A stretch of DNA of 64,000 bases from Allocoprococcus comes. Lineage in GTDB: Bacteria; Bacillota; Clostridia; Lachnospirales; Lachnospiraceae. Under the pieces are notes generated by a model, which was not told where the DNA came from, did not search any database, and was given only the letters and a program-made list of their open reading frames with translations. The position numbers and the translations under genes are program-made. This document shows, one piece after another, positions 54,291 to 63,121 of this stretch (position 1 is the first letter of the stretch; each line of letters opens with the position of its first letter). The stretch lies in assembly GCF_013300725.1 (NCBI RefSeq), contig NZ_JAAIMM010000004.1, forward strand, positions 99,223 through 163,222, in the 5' to 3' direction.

Positions 54291-56615
54291 ATGAAAGAGA
54301 AAATGAAAGAGATTCCCGTTCAGAGAGTAGAATCGGATGAGGGAAAAACTTTATATAAGATTGCAGGATGGACAGCTTTTCTTGCCTGTATATTGTTGCT
54401 CGGCGGAGTATCTGTTCTTCAGAAAAGCTGGGGAGATCTGGCACCGTCTGTCTGGATGACAGGAGGAATGGCAGTTGTCGGAATACTGATCTGCATTCTG
54501 GGAAAATGGCTTCAGAGACGATACGCATTTGCATGGATAGCCGACCAGCTTCCGTGGCTGATACTGCTGATCTGGGGAACGCCGGTCCGGTGCCTGAACG
54601 GCGCAAAGGAATGGCTCGATCTTATGAGCACCAGATGGAATTTTGCACATAATGGTGGGACTGCGGTTTTTGTAGCAAGTGCCACAAAAAAAGAGATTCT
54701 GGTTGTCTCGCTTTTGGCGGCACTTCTTCTTGGACAGGCTGTATTTAAGCTGACAGAAAGCCATTCGCATCTGGCGGGAATCTTCTTCTGTACCTTGCTG
54801 ATCGCGGTTGAAGTGGCCGGTGATACTTTTGATCCGATAACCAGCAGTTTTCTGATCATTGCGCTTCTTGGTATGAACATGTCTGATGCGGGAACAATGG
54901 TAACACGGACGTGTCTGCGGTGGATCATTGGAATAGGGGCACTTTTGTTTGCAGGGGCAGTATTTATCCCAAATGGTGAGGTGGAATCCATCCGTCAGCT
55001 GCGTGAAAACACAAAGCAGGCGGTTCATGAGATCCGTTATGGAAAGGACAGCCTTCCTAAGGGAGATCTGGGAAAAGCTGCAAAACTAAAAGAAAGCGAA
55101 GCCGTCATGCTGGAGGTACAGTCGGAGCAGGAAAAATCCATGTATCTGCGTGGATTTGTCGGAAGTGTCTATGAAGGTGGAGTCTGGAAAGAGACAGAAG
55201 ATTCTGCATATGGCGGAGAAAATGCAGGAATGCTGAGGTGGCTGAAACAGAAGCATTTCGATCCGCAGACACAGGTGGCAACGTATTATGAGCTCGGAGA
55301 GGACGAAAATGCTCCGGAAAGTAACCGCGTCCGGTACAAGATTGAGGATGCATCCAGATATTATGTATATCTTCCGTCCAGCATAAAGGAAGTAACCGAT
55401 GGAAGACTAAAAGAGAAAAAGGATATCAGATATGTAAGCCGTGGCTTTATCGCCGGAAAAGGATATGAGATCGAGGAAGTCTCGGGTTCCAGGCCATCTG
55501 AGCTTATGGTAGCAGACGGCTGGGTGTCTGATCCGCAGACGGATGCACAGAAAGAATACTGTGAGGCAGAATCCGTATACCGGCAGTTTGTATATGACAA
55601 TTATACAAAGGCAGAAGCTGATCTGGCAGATTTGATAGACGAAGTATTCTGGAAAGATTATGAAACAGAAAATGACGGGATTTACAGTGCACTTTCACAT
55701 ATCAGGGAGATTCTGAAGGAAAAGGTACAGTACACAGATGCGCCTGCGGCAGTTCCGGAAGGAGCAGATCCGGTCCGGTATTTTCTGAACGGCTCTCATC
55801 AGGGAAATGCAATGCTCTATGCCACGACAGCAGTAGAAGCACTTCGTCTGCATGGAATTCCGGCAAGATATGTAGAAGGCTATTATCTGTCGGGAAATAC
55901 GGTTGCGGACAGTCAGGATGCACCTGCTTTGCTTAGCGGTAAAGACGCACATGCCTGGGCAGAGGTGTATTTTGACGGAATCGGCTGGCTCCCGGTAGAT
56001 GTGACGCCGGGATACTATTATGAGGCGGTGGCGTTACAGCAGATGGTAGGAACGCCGGATATGGTACGGAAAACTGCATCTGTGAATAATAATTCTTTTG
56101 AAGCGAATCAGCTGACCGGTGAAAACGGCACGGCTTCTGAGAAACAGGAAAATTTTCGGGTTGCGAAAAAAACCATGCGGATCCTGCTTGGAATTGTGGC
56201 TGTTTTCCTGATGCTCCTGGTTATTATTTTTGCGCTGGCAGAAGCGGTGCGCGTATTGGCCGCCTGGCTGATGAAGAAGGAATATGACCGGACAGCCGGA
56301 GAAGAACAGGTGCGGAGGGCAGAGCTGATCATCCGCGGATATCTCGGACTCTGGGGAATAGAAGCGCATCTTGGATGGAATACAGAAGAAACAGACAGAA
56401 AGATTGCTGAAAAGACAGGAACACTCCGGAGGGGTGAGTACTGTCGGGTGTGCGAGCTCCTTGAAAAAACGATCTATGGAGAGGAAGAACTGGAAGAATA
56501 TGAGAAACGTACACTGAACCGGTTCATAAAAAAACTAACTGTTCCGGGCGAAAAATGTAATCTGAAGACGCGGATGAATCTGCGCTATGCATGTTTCAAA
56601 TTTCTAGGTATGTAA
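54291..56615 (+). CDS. Membrane transglutaminase-like protein (TgpA type) without the catalytic Cys
   Basis: The 774-residue protein has about six N-terminal membrane helices (residues 20-230), an outer region with a transglutaminase-like core, another helix near 630 and a cytoplasmic DUF4129-like tail. In the core the line GNAMLYATTAVEALRLHGIP aligns with the usual G-x-C-x-x-F/Y-A pattern, so the nucleophile Cys is Ala507; the His554 (KDAHAWAEVYF) and Asp570 (LPVDVTPG) of the triad are still there. It may act as a binding protein rather than an enzyme. ATG 54291 with AAGGATG upstream is preferred over the frame beginning at 54243. Confidence 0.87.
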   Translation: MKEKMKEIPVQRVESDEGKTLYKIAGWTAFLACILLLGGVSVLQKSWGDLAPSVWMTGGMAVVGILICILGKWLQRRYAFAWIADQLPWLILLIWGTPVRCLNGAKEWLDLMSTRWNFAHNGGTAVFVASATKKEILVVSLLAALLLGQAVFKLTESHSHLAGIFFCTLLIAVEVAGDTFDPITSSFLIIALLGMNMSDAGTMVTRTCLRWIIGIGALLFAGAVFIPNGEVESIRQLRENTKQAVHEIRYGKDSLPKGDLGKAAKLKESEAVMLEVQSEQEKSMYLRGFVGSVYEGGVWKETEDSAYGGENAGMLRWLKQKHFDPQTQVATYYELGEDENAPESNRVRYKIEDASRYYVYLPSSIKEVTDGRLKEKKDIRYVSRGFIAGKGYEIEEVSGSRPSELMVADGWVSDPQTDAQKEYCEAESVYRQFVYDNYTKAEADLADLIDEVFWKDYETENDGIYSALSHIREILKEKVQYTDAPAAVPEGADPVRYFLNGSHQGNAMLYATTAVEALRLHGIPARYVEGYYLSGNTVADSQDAPALLSGKDAHAWAEVYFDGIGWLPVDVTPGYYYEAVALQQMVGTPDMVRKTASVNNNSFEANQLTGENGTASEKQENFRVAKKTMRILLGIVAVFLMLLVIIFALAEAVRVLAAWLMKKEYDRTAGEEQVRRAELIIRGYLGLWGIEAHLGWNTEETDRKIAEKTGTLRRGEYCRVCELLEKTIYGEEELEEYEKRTLNRFIKKLTVPGEKCNLKTRMNLRYACFKFLGM

Positions 56616-56662
56616 AAAGAATCACTTATCAGAAAAATAAAAACAACAGGAGGAACCTAAAG

Positions 56663-57517
56663 ATGGAAGTAATACGCGCAAAAAGTGCCGGATTCTGCTT
56701 TGGCGTAAAACGCGCTGTCGATACAGTATATGAGCAGGTCAAAAAACAGATGGGAAAACAGATCTATACTTATGGTCCGATCATCCATAATGAAGAGGTT
56801 GTAAAGGACATGGAAGCACATGGCGTAAAAGTCCTGCGCAGTGAGGAAGAACTGAAAGGTCTGGAAGAAGGGCTGGTGATCATCCGCTCTCATGGTGTTC
56901 CAAAGAGAATCTGTGACCTGATGGATGAAAAAGGCATCGAATATGTAGATGCAACCTGTCCGTTTGTGAAAAGGATCCATAAAATTGTTGCCGAAGAAAG
57001 TAAAAAAGGCAGCCGGATCATCATCATTGGTAATCCGGATCACCCTGAGGTTGAAGGAATCCGGGGCTGGGCAGAAGGAAATGTAACCGTTATAAAAAAT
57101 GCAGAAGAAGCTGAAAAATTTGAAAATACTACATCCGAAAGAATTTGTATTGTGTCTCAGACGACATTTAATTACAATAAATTCAAAGATTTAGTTGAAA
57201 TTATTTCGGAAAAGGGTTATGATATAAGTGTTTTAAATACGATTTGTAATGCGACCAGAGAGCGTCAGACAGAAGCAAGGAGCATTGCAAAAGAGGTGGA
57301 TGCTATGATTGTAATCGGAGACAAACATAGTTCCAACACCCAGAAACTGTATGAAATATGCAGCAGGGAATGTCACAATACGTACTATATACAGACACTT
57401 GACGATTTTGATATGAATCAATTAAGGTCCGTGGAAACAGTAGGTATTACAGCAGGGGCATCCACGCCCAACAATATAATTGAGGAGGTTCAAAATAATG
57501 TCAGAATTAACTTTTGA
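56663..57517 (+). CDS. ispH: 4-hydroxy-3-methylbut-2-enyl diphosphate reductase
   Basis: IspH makes IPP and DMAPP in the last step of the MEP isoprenoid pathway. The 284-residue enzyme has the three cluster Cys residues: Cys12 (SAGFCFGVKRA), Cys99 (DATCPFVKR) and Cys195 (NTICNATRERQ), with the loops IIHNEEVV and GITAGASTPN. The start is ATG 56663 behind AGGAGG; the longer frame begins inside the previous gene. Its last 20 bases overlap the start of the S1 gene in another frame. In many clostridia these two are fused in one protein. Confidence 0.96.
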   Translation: MEVIRAKSAGFCFGVKRAVDTVYEQVKKQMGKQIYTYGPIIHNEEVVKDMEAHGVKVLRSEEELKGLEEGLVIIRSHGVPKRICDLMDEKGIEYVDATCPFVKRIHKIVAEESKKGSRIIIIGNPDHPEVEGIRGWAEGNVTVIKNAEEAEKFENTTSERICIVSQTTFNYNKFKDLVEIISEKGYDISVLNTICNATRERQTEARSIAKEVDAMIVIGDKHSSNTQKLYEICSRECHNTYYIQTLDDFDMNQLRSVETVGITAGASTPNNIIEEVQNNVRINF

Positions 57518-58577
57518 ACAAATGTTAGACGAGTCATTTAAAACAATTCATAATGGAGAGGTCGTAGATGGTACTGTAATTGATGTTAAGCCAGACGAAA
57601 TTATCTTAAATATAGGATACAAAGCAGACGGTATCATCACCAGAAGTGAGTATACCAATGATAACAGTGTAGATCTTACAACTGTTGTTTCTGTTGGCGA
57701 TCCAATGACTGTTAAAGTACTGAAAGTCAATGATGGAGAAGGACAGGTTCTTCTTACATATAAGAGACTTGTTGCAGAAAAAGGTAATGAAAGATTAAAA
57801 GAAGCATTTGAGAACAAAGAAGTCCTGAAAGCACCGGTTACTCAGATCCTTGGCGGTGGATTAAGCGTTGTTGTAGATGAAGCAAGAGTATTCATCCCGG
57901 CAAGTCTTGTATCAGATACTTACGAAAAAGACCTTTCTAAGTACAAAGATCAGGAGATCGAATTTGTTATCAGCGAATTCAATCCAAGAAGAAACCGTAT
58001 CATCGGTGACAGAAGACAGCTTCTTGTTGCTGAAAGAGCAGAAAAGCAGAAAGAACTCTTCGCTAAACTTAAAGTCGGTGATGTGATCGAAGGAACAGTT
58101 AAGAACGTAACAGATTTCGGCGCATTTATCGATCTCGGCGGAGTAGACGGACTTCTTCATATCTCTGAGATGTCATGGGGAAGAGTTGACAATCCGAAGA
58201 AAGTATTCACAGTTGGTGAAACTCTCAAAGTCCTTGTTAAGGATATCCATGATACAAAAGTTGCACTCAGCTTAAAATTCCCGGAGTCAAATCCATGGGC
58301 TAACGCAACTGAGAAGTATGCTGTAGGCACAGTTGTAACAGGAAAAGTTGCAAGAATGACAGACTTTGGTGCATTCGTAGAACTTGCTCCTGGAGTAGAT
58401 GCACTTCTTCATGTATCACAGATCTCAAGAGCACATGTTGAAAAACCTTCAGACGTACTTTCTGTAGGTCAGGAGATCACAGCTAAGATCGTAGATCTTA
58501 ACGAAGCTGACAAGAAGATCAGCCTTAGCATGAAAGCACTTGAAAATGCAGAAGCTCAGGAAGAAACTGAAGAATAA
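57498..58577 (+). CDS. rpsA: S1 RNA-binding domain protein (RpsA-like, four domains)
   Basis: The 359-residue protein has four S1 domains, about residues 15-85, 100-165, 185-255 and 270-340; the last two have the best consensus (GTVKNVTDFGAFIDLGGVDG, GKVARMTDFGAFVELAPGVD). It resembles the short S1-like protein of Firmicutes, which binds mRNA and may help translation but is not equal to the six-domain E. coli S1. GAGGAGG (57483-57489) lies inside the end of ispH and sets the start at ATG 57498. Two terminators follow. Confidence 0.93.
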   Translation: MSELTFEQMLDESFKTIHNGEVVDGTVIDVKPDEIILNIGYKADGIITRSEYTNDNSVDLTTVVSVGDPMTVKVLKVNDGEGQVLLTYKRLVAEKGNERLKEAFENKEVLKAPVTQILGGGLSVVVDEARVFIPASLVSDTYEKDLSKYKDQEIEFVISEFNPRRNRIIGDRRQLLVAERAEKQKELFAKLKVGDVIEGTVKNVTDFGAFIDLGGVDGLLHISEMSWGRVDNPKKVFTVGETLKVLVKDIHDTKVALSLKFPESNPWANATEKYAVGTVVTGKVARMTDFGAFVELAPGVDALLHVSQISRAHVEKPSDVLSVGQEITAKIVDLNEADKKISLSMKALENAEAQEETEE

Positions 58578-58595
58578 TTAAACAAGATATACAAG

Positions 58596-58625
58596 GATAG
58601 AGGCTGATTGAAGTCTCTATCTTTT
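58596..58625 (+). terminator. Terminator after the S1 gene
   Basis: GATAGAG (58596-58602) pairs with CTCTATC (58615-58621), then TTTT. Confidence 0.8.
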
Positions 58626-58736
58626 GTTTGAAAAAACTGATAGACATAACTAACTACAGCTAAAAAAGTTTTCGGATCCATAAGTGATCTCGATAAGTAA
58701 GATGAAAAATTTTACCGAATAGTCAGAAAATTCACA

Positions 58737-58765
58737 AAGAGAGGTCGTAGTAGCCTCTCTTTTTT
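58737..58765 (+). terminator. Second terminator before the Rnf operon
   Basis: AAGAGAGG (58737-58744) pairs with CCTCTCTT (58754-58761), then a T-run. Nothing was recognised in the 110 bases between the two terminators. Confidence 0.88.
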
Positions 58766-58842
58766 CGTAAAGAGACTATTGTGTTAAAAAAACGACAAGA
58801 TGTACTGGAAAATATACAATAAAATGACGAAAGTTACTGGAA

Positions 58843-58871
58843 TTGTAGGATTTATTTTAGTATATTTATAA
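58843..58871 (+). promoter_or_regulatory. Promoter of the Rnf operon
   Basis: TTGTAG (58843-58848), 17 bases, TTATAA (58866-58871), 29 bases before rnfC. Confidence 0.7.
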
Positions 58872-58900
58872 GAGAGAAAACAGGAAGGAAGGATATCAAA

Positions 58901-60220
58901 ATGGGACTTTTGACATTTAAAGGCGGAGTTCATCCAAACGACGGAAAAAGTCTTGCAAAAGACAAAGCAATCGTAGAGCTTCTGCCACAGGGTGATCTTG
59001 TATACCCGTTATCCCAGCATATCGGAGCACCAGCTAAGCCAGTAGTAGCAAAAGGTGACCATGTGCTTAAAGGGCAGAAAATTGCCGAAGCGGGGGGCTT
59101 CGTGTCTGCACCGATCTATGCATCCGTATCAGGTACTGTAAAAGCAATTGAACCACGTGTGAATCCGACAGGCTCTAAAGTGAACAGTATTATCATTGCA
59201 AATGACGGTCAGTATGAAGAAGTAGAATATCCACAGCCAAAACCTCTTTCTGAACTGACAAAAGAAGAGATTCTGAATATCATTGGAGAGGCTGGTATAG
59301 TAGGTATGGGTGGAGCAGGTTTTCCTACCAGAGTGAAGCTTTCACCAAAAGAGCCAGACAAAATTGATTATATCATTGCAAACTGTGCAGAGTGTGAACC
59401 ATACATTACTGCCGATTACAGAAGAATGCTGGAGAATCCGGAGCTTCTGGTAGAAGGTATGCGTGTGATCCTGAAGCTTTTTGATAATGCGAAAGGTTTA
59501 TTTGCGATTGAAGACAACAAACCGGACTGTATTGCAAAATTAAAAGAGCTGACCAAGGACGAGCCTCGTATGGAGGTCAGAGAGATGATGACTAAGTACC
59601 CGCAGGGGGCAGAACGTCAGCTGATTTTTGCAAATACGGGACGTGCGATCAATTCTACGATGCTTCCGGCAGACGCAGGATGCGTAGTAGATAACGTAGA
59701 GACGATCATCAGCGTTTACAATGCAGTTGTAAAAGGCATTCCGTCTATGGAACGAGTTGTTACCGTAACAGGAGATGGCGTTGTAAATCCAGGGAACTAC
59801 AAAGTACTTTTCGGAACCAACCAGAATGAACTGATCGAAGCAGCCGGCGGACTCAAAGAAGGCTGTGAAAAAGTGATTTCCGGTGGACCGATGATGGGAT
59901 TTGCGATGTACACAACAGATACACCGGTCACCAAGACATCTTCATCTATTCTGTGTATGTCAAAGGATGAAGTATCAGCCTGTGAACCGACAGCATGTAT
60001 CAACTGCGGACGGTGTGTTGACGCCTGTCCAAGCCGCATTATTCCGTCAAGACTGGCTGATTTTGCAGAGCGCCACGATGAAGAAGCGTTCCTTAAGTTC
60101 AATGGTCTTGAATGTGTAGAATGCGGATCCTGCAGTTATGTATGCCCGGCTAAGAGACAGCTGAAGCAGGCAATCGGATCTATGAGAAAAACCGCACTTG
60201 CCAACAAAAAGAAAAAATAG
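58901..60220 (+). CDS. rnfC: Rnf complex subunit RnfC
   Basis: RnfC is the peripheral NADH-oxidising subunit of the ferredoxin:NAD+ oxidoreductase that pumps Na+ or H+. The 439-residue protein shows the NADH/FMN-binding GEAGIVGMGGAGFPTRVK and NCAECEPYITADYR, a SLBB-like domain, and two C-terminal 4Fe-4S motifs (CINCGRCVDACP and CVECGSCSYVCP). AGGAAGG precedes ATG 58901. It is the first of six subunits in the order rnfCDGEAB. Confidence 0.97.
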   Translation: MGLLTFKGGVHPNDGKSLAKDKAIVELLPQGDLVYPLSQHIGAPAKPVVAKGDHVLKGQKIAEAGGFVSAPIYASVSGTVKAIEPRVNPTGSKVNSIIIANDGQYEEVEYPQPKPLSELTKEEILNIIGEAGIVGMGGAGFPTRVKLSPKEPDKIDYIIANCAECEPYITADYRRMLENPELLVEGMRVILKLFDNAKGLFAIEDNKPDCIAKLKELTKDEPRMEVREMMTKYPQGAERQLIFANTGRAINSTMLPADAGCVVDNVETIISVYNAVVKGIPSMERVVTVTGDGVVNPGNYKVLFGTNQNELIEAAGGLKEGCEKVISGGPMMGFAMYTTDTPVTKTSSSILCMSKDEVSACEPTACINCGRCVDACPSRIIPSRLADFAERHDEEAFLKFNGLECVECGSCSYVCPAKRQLKQAIGSMRKTALANKKKK

Positions 60221-60245
60221 AATAGAGAGGAAGAGGTGAACAAAA

Positions 60246-61217
60246 GTGAGTGAACAGTTAAAAGTATCATCTTCACCACATATTCGTTCTAAAGAGACAA
60301 CCGGCAATATCATGCTGTGGGTTATCATCGCTCTGTTACCGGCAACTTTCTTTGGAATTTACAACTTCCGTGACACACATGCATGGCTGCTTGTTATTGT
60401 GACAACAGCTGCAGCAGTTCTTACGGAGTACATTTACGAAAAACTGATGCATAAAAAGATTACGATCAAGGATTACAGTGCTGCAGTTACAGGACTTCTG
60501 CTTGCACTCAACCTTCCGCCGACAGCCCCAATCTGGATGGGAATCATCGGAAGTGTATTTGCAATCCTGGTTGTAAAGCAGCTCTTCGGTGGACTGGGAC
60601 AGAATTTCATGAACCCGGCGCTCGGAGCAAGATGTTTCCTTCTTATTTCCTTTACAGGAAGAATGACAAGCTTCGTATATGACGGCGTATCCGGTGCAAC
60701 TCCACTTGCAACGATCCGTGCCAATATCGAAGCAGGAAACGCAGCACTTGACGGTGTGAACAGCATGGACATGCTGATCGGAAATATTGCCGGAACTATT
60801 GGTGAGACATCCGTTATCGCAATCGTGATCGGTGCGATCATCCTGATCCTCAAAGGAATCATTGATCTTCGTATCCCTGGTACATATATTGTGACATTTG
60901 CACTTTTCATCGGAATCTTCGGTGGATTCGTAGACGGAGTCGGATTCTTCAATGTTCAGTACATGACAGCAGAGCTCTGTGGTGGTGGTCTGATGCTTGG
61001 AGCATGGTTTATGGCAACCGATTATGTAACTTCCCCGATCACGAAAAAGGGACAGATCGTATACGGTATCCTTCTTGGATGTCTGACAGGTCTTTTCCGT
61101 CTGTTCGGTGGTTCAGCAGAAGGTGTATCTTATGCGATCATCTTCAGTAACCTTCTTGTACCGCTGATCGAGAGAGTTACTCTTCCAAAACCTTTCGGTA
61201 AAGGAGGAGAAAAATAA
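60246..61217 (+). CDS. rnfD: Rnf complex subunit RnfD
   Basis: The 323-residue membrane subunit has about ten helices and carries covalent FMN on a Thr in the motif SGATPLATIRAN, visible here as GVSGATPLATIR. Other typical regions are NFMNPALGARCFLL and ATDYVTSPITKKGQ. The start is GTG 60246 behind GAGG. Its TAA shares a base with the ATG of rnfG. Confidence 0.96.
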   Translation: MSEQLKVSSSPHIRSKETTGNIMLWVIIALLPATFFGIYNFRDTHAWLLVIVTTAAAVLTEYIYEKLMHKKITIKDYSAAVTGLLLALNLPPTAPIWMGIIGSVFAILVVKQLFGGLGQNFMNPALGARCFLLISFTGRMTSFVYDGVSGATPLATIRANIEAGNAALDGVNSMDMLIGNIAGTIGETSVIAIVIGAIILILKGIIDLRIPGTYIVTFALFIGIFGGFVDGVGFFNVQYMTAELCGGGLMLGAWFMATDYVTSPITKKGQIVYGILLGCLTGLFRLFGGSAEGVSYAIIFSNLLVPLIERVTLPKPFGKGGEK

Positions 61218-61819
61218 TGAATAAGATTATCAAAAATACACTGATCCTTGCAGCGATCACAGTAGTATCCGGTCTGGTGCTCGGAGCAGCTTATGAAGTA
61301 ACAAAAGATCCGATCGCCCAGACACAGGCAAAGCAGAAACAGGAAGCCTGCCAGGCAGTTTATCCGGAAGCTGATTCCTTCGAAGCAATGGACGTAGATC
61401 AGAAAGCTGCAAAAGAAGCAATCAAAAAGATGGGAACGAATGCAACAGTAGATGAAGTCTATTCTGCTGTTATGGATGGAAGCGAAGCTGGTTATGTTAT
61501 AACAGTAACAGACAAAGACGGTTACGGCGGAGATATCCAGATCACAGTTGGTATCATGGCTGACGGTACGGTCAATGGTATTTCCTTCCTTTCCATCAGC
61601 GAGACAGCAGGTCTTGGTATGCGTGCGAAAGAACCGAACTTCTATAATCAGTTTGCAGGACAGCAGGCTGAAAAATTCTATGTATCCAAAGATGGCGGAG
61701 ACGGACAGCCGATCGATGCTTTAAGTGGTGCAACCATCACTTCCCGTGCAGTCACAGGAGCTGTCAACACAGCACTTGGATATTACCAGACAGCGTTAGG
61801 AGGTAGTGGAAATGAATAA
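61217..61819 (+). CDS. rnfG: Rnf complex subunit RnfG
   Basis: The 200-residue subunit has one N-terminal membrane helix (TLILAAITVVSGLVLGAAY) and an outer FMN domain; the flavin-bearing Thr is in DALSGATITSRAVTGAV. GYGGDIQITVGIMADGTVNG is also typical. It accepts electrons from RnfD. Its end overlaps rnfE by eight bases. Confidence 0.96.
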   Translation: MNKIIKNTLILAAITVVSGLVLGAAYEVTKDPIAQTQAKQKQEACQAVYPEADSFEAMDVDQKAAKEAIKKMGTNATVDEVYSAVMDGSEAGYVITVTDKDGYGGDIQITVGIMADGTVNGISFLSISETAGLGMRAKEPNFYNQFAGQQAEKFYVSKDGGDGQPIDALSGATITSRAVTGAVNTALGYYQTALGGSGNE

Positions 61820-62513
61820 ATGTACAGAAAGACTTTATAATGGTCTTGTAAAAGAAAACCCAACCTTTGTTATGATGCTTGGTATGTGTCCGACACTGGC
61901 AGTTACAACATCCGCAATTAACGGTATTGGTATGGGACTTTCTACCACAGTGGTACTGATCTTCTCAAACCTTTTGATTTCCCTGCTGCGTAAGATCATT
62001 CCGGATTCTGTTCGTATGCCGGCATTCATCGTAGTCGTAGCAACACTCGTTACCGTGGTACAGTTCCTTATGGAAGGTTTTGTACCTGGACTTTATGCAT
62101 CACTTGGTGTATATATTCCTCTGATCGTAGTAAACTGTATCATCCTCGGACGTGCAGAAGCATACGCATCAAAGAACCCGGTTCTTCCGTCTATCTTCGA
62201 TGGTATCGGTATGGGACTTGGATTTACCTTTGGTCTTACCTGCATCGGTATCGTCAGAGAGCTGATCGGTTCCGGAAAAGTATTCGGTCTTCAGATTATG
62301 CCGGATATCTACGAACCTGTTACAATTTTCATCCTTGCTCCTGGTGCATTCCTTGTACTTGCATTCCTTGTGGCTGCACGTAACAAGATCATGAAGAGAA
62401 TGGAAGCAAAGGGCAAGAAAGTTGTCAAAGCTCAGGGATGCTGCGAAGGCGGATGCGCTTCATGTGGCGGATGCGACGCACAGGTATTCCCGACAGGTCA
62501 GGAAAAGGAATAG
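61812..62513 (+). CDS. rnfE: Rnf complex subunit RnfE with a Cys-rich tail
   Basis: The 233-residue integral subunit has six helices with the RnfA/E pattern (MMLGMCPTLAVTTSAINGIG, VVNCIILGRAEAYASKNP, ELIGSGKVFG). Together with RnfA it forms the ion-coupling core. Unusually, after the last helix there is a soluble tail with six Cys in twelve residues (CCEGGCASCGGC). ATG 61812 behind TAGGAGG is chosen over the GTG at 61806. Confidence 0.95.
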   Translation: MNKCTERLYNGLVKENPTFVMMLGMCPTLAVTTSAINGIGMGLSTTVVLIFSNLLISLLRKIIPDSVRMPAFIVVVATLVTVVQFLMEGFVPGLYASLGVYIPLIVVNCIILGRAEAYASKNPVLPSIFDGIGMGLGFTFGLTCIGIVRELIGSGKVFGLQIMPDIYEPVTIFILAPGAFLVLAFLVAARNKIMKRMEAKGKKVVKAQGCCEGGCASCGGCDAQVFPTGQEKE

Positions 62514-62527
62514 GAGGGAGATAAGAG

Positions 62528-63103
62528 ATGAAAGAATTACTTATTATAGCAGTTGGTTCGGCGCTTGTTAACAACGTCGTACTCAGCCAGTTCCTCGGTA
62601 TCTGTCCTTTCCTTGGTGTTTCTAAGAAAATTGAGACAGCAGCCGGCATGGGCGGCGCAGTTGTTTTCGTTATCACGATTGCATCTTTTATTACCGGTGC
62701 GATCTACCAGTTTATCTTACACCCAGCAGGATTTGAGTATCTGCAGACCATCGTATTTATCCTGGTCATCGCAGCACTCGTTCAGTTTGTAGAAATGTTC
62801 CTCAAGAAGGTAATGCCTCCGCTTTATAATGCACTTGGTGTATACCTTCCGCTGATCACAACAAACTGTGCAGTACTTGGTGTATCACTGAACTGTGTAA
62901 CAAAAGGATATAACATCCTTGAAGGTGTTGTATACGGATTCTCCACAGCAGTCGGATTTACGATCGCGATCGTAATCATGGCTGGTATCCGTGAGAAGAT
63001 TGAATACAACGATATCAGTGAGTCTTTCCAGGGAACCCCGATCGTACTGCTTACTGCAGCACTGATGTCCATCGCGTTCTTTGGATTCTCAGGAATCATT
63101 TAA
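62528..63103 (+). CDS. rnfA: Rnf complex subunit RnfA
   Basis: The 191-residue integral subunit has six helices and the Cys-bearing motifs NNVVLSQFLGICPFLGVSKK and LITTNCAVLGVSLN, which bind the membrane 2Fe-2S cluster between RnfA and RnfE in known structures. GGAGG lies before ATG 62528. It is 14 bases after rnfE and 18 before rnfB. Confidence 0.97.
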   Translation: MKELLIIAVGSALVNNVVLSQFLGICPFLGVSKKIETAAGMGGAVVFVITIASFITGAIYQFILHPAGFEYLQTIVFILVIAALVQFVEMFLKKVMPPLYNALGVYLPLITTNCAVLGVSLNCVTKGYNILEGVVYGFSTAVGFTIAIVIMAGIREKIEYNDISESFQGTPIVLLTAALMSIAFFGFSGII

Positions 63104-63121
63104 CAGAAGGAGGACCGTGTT

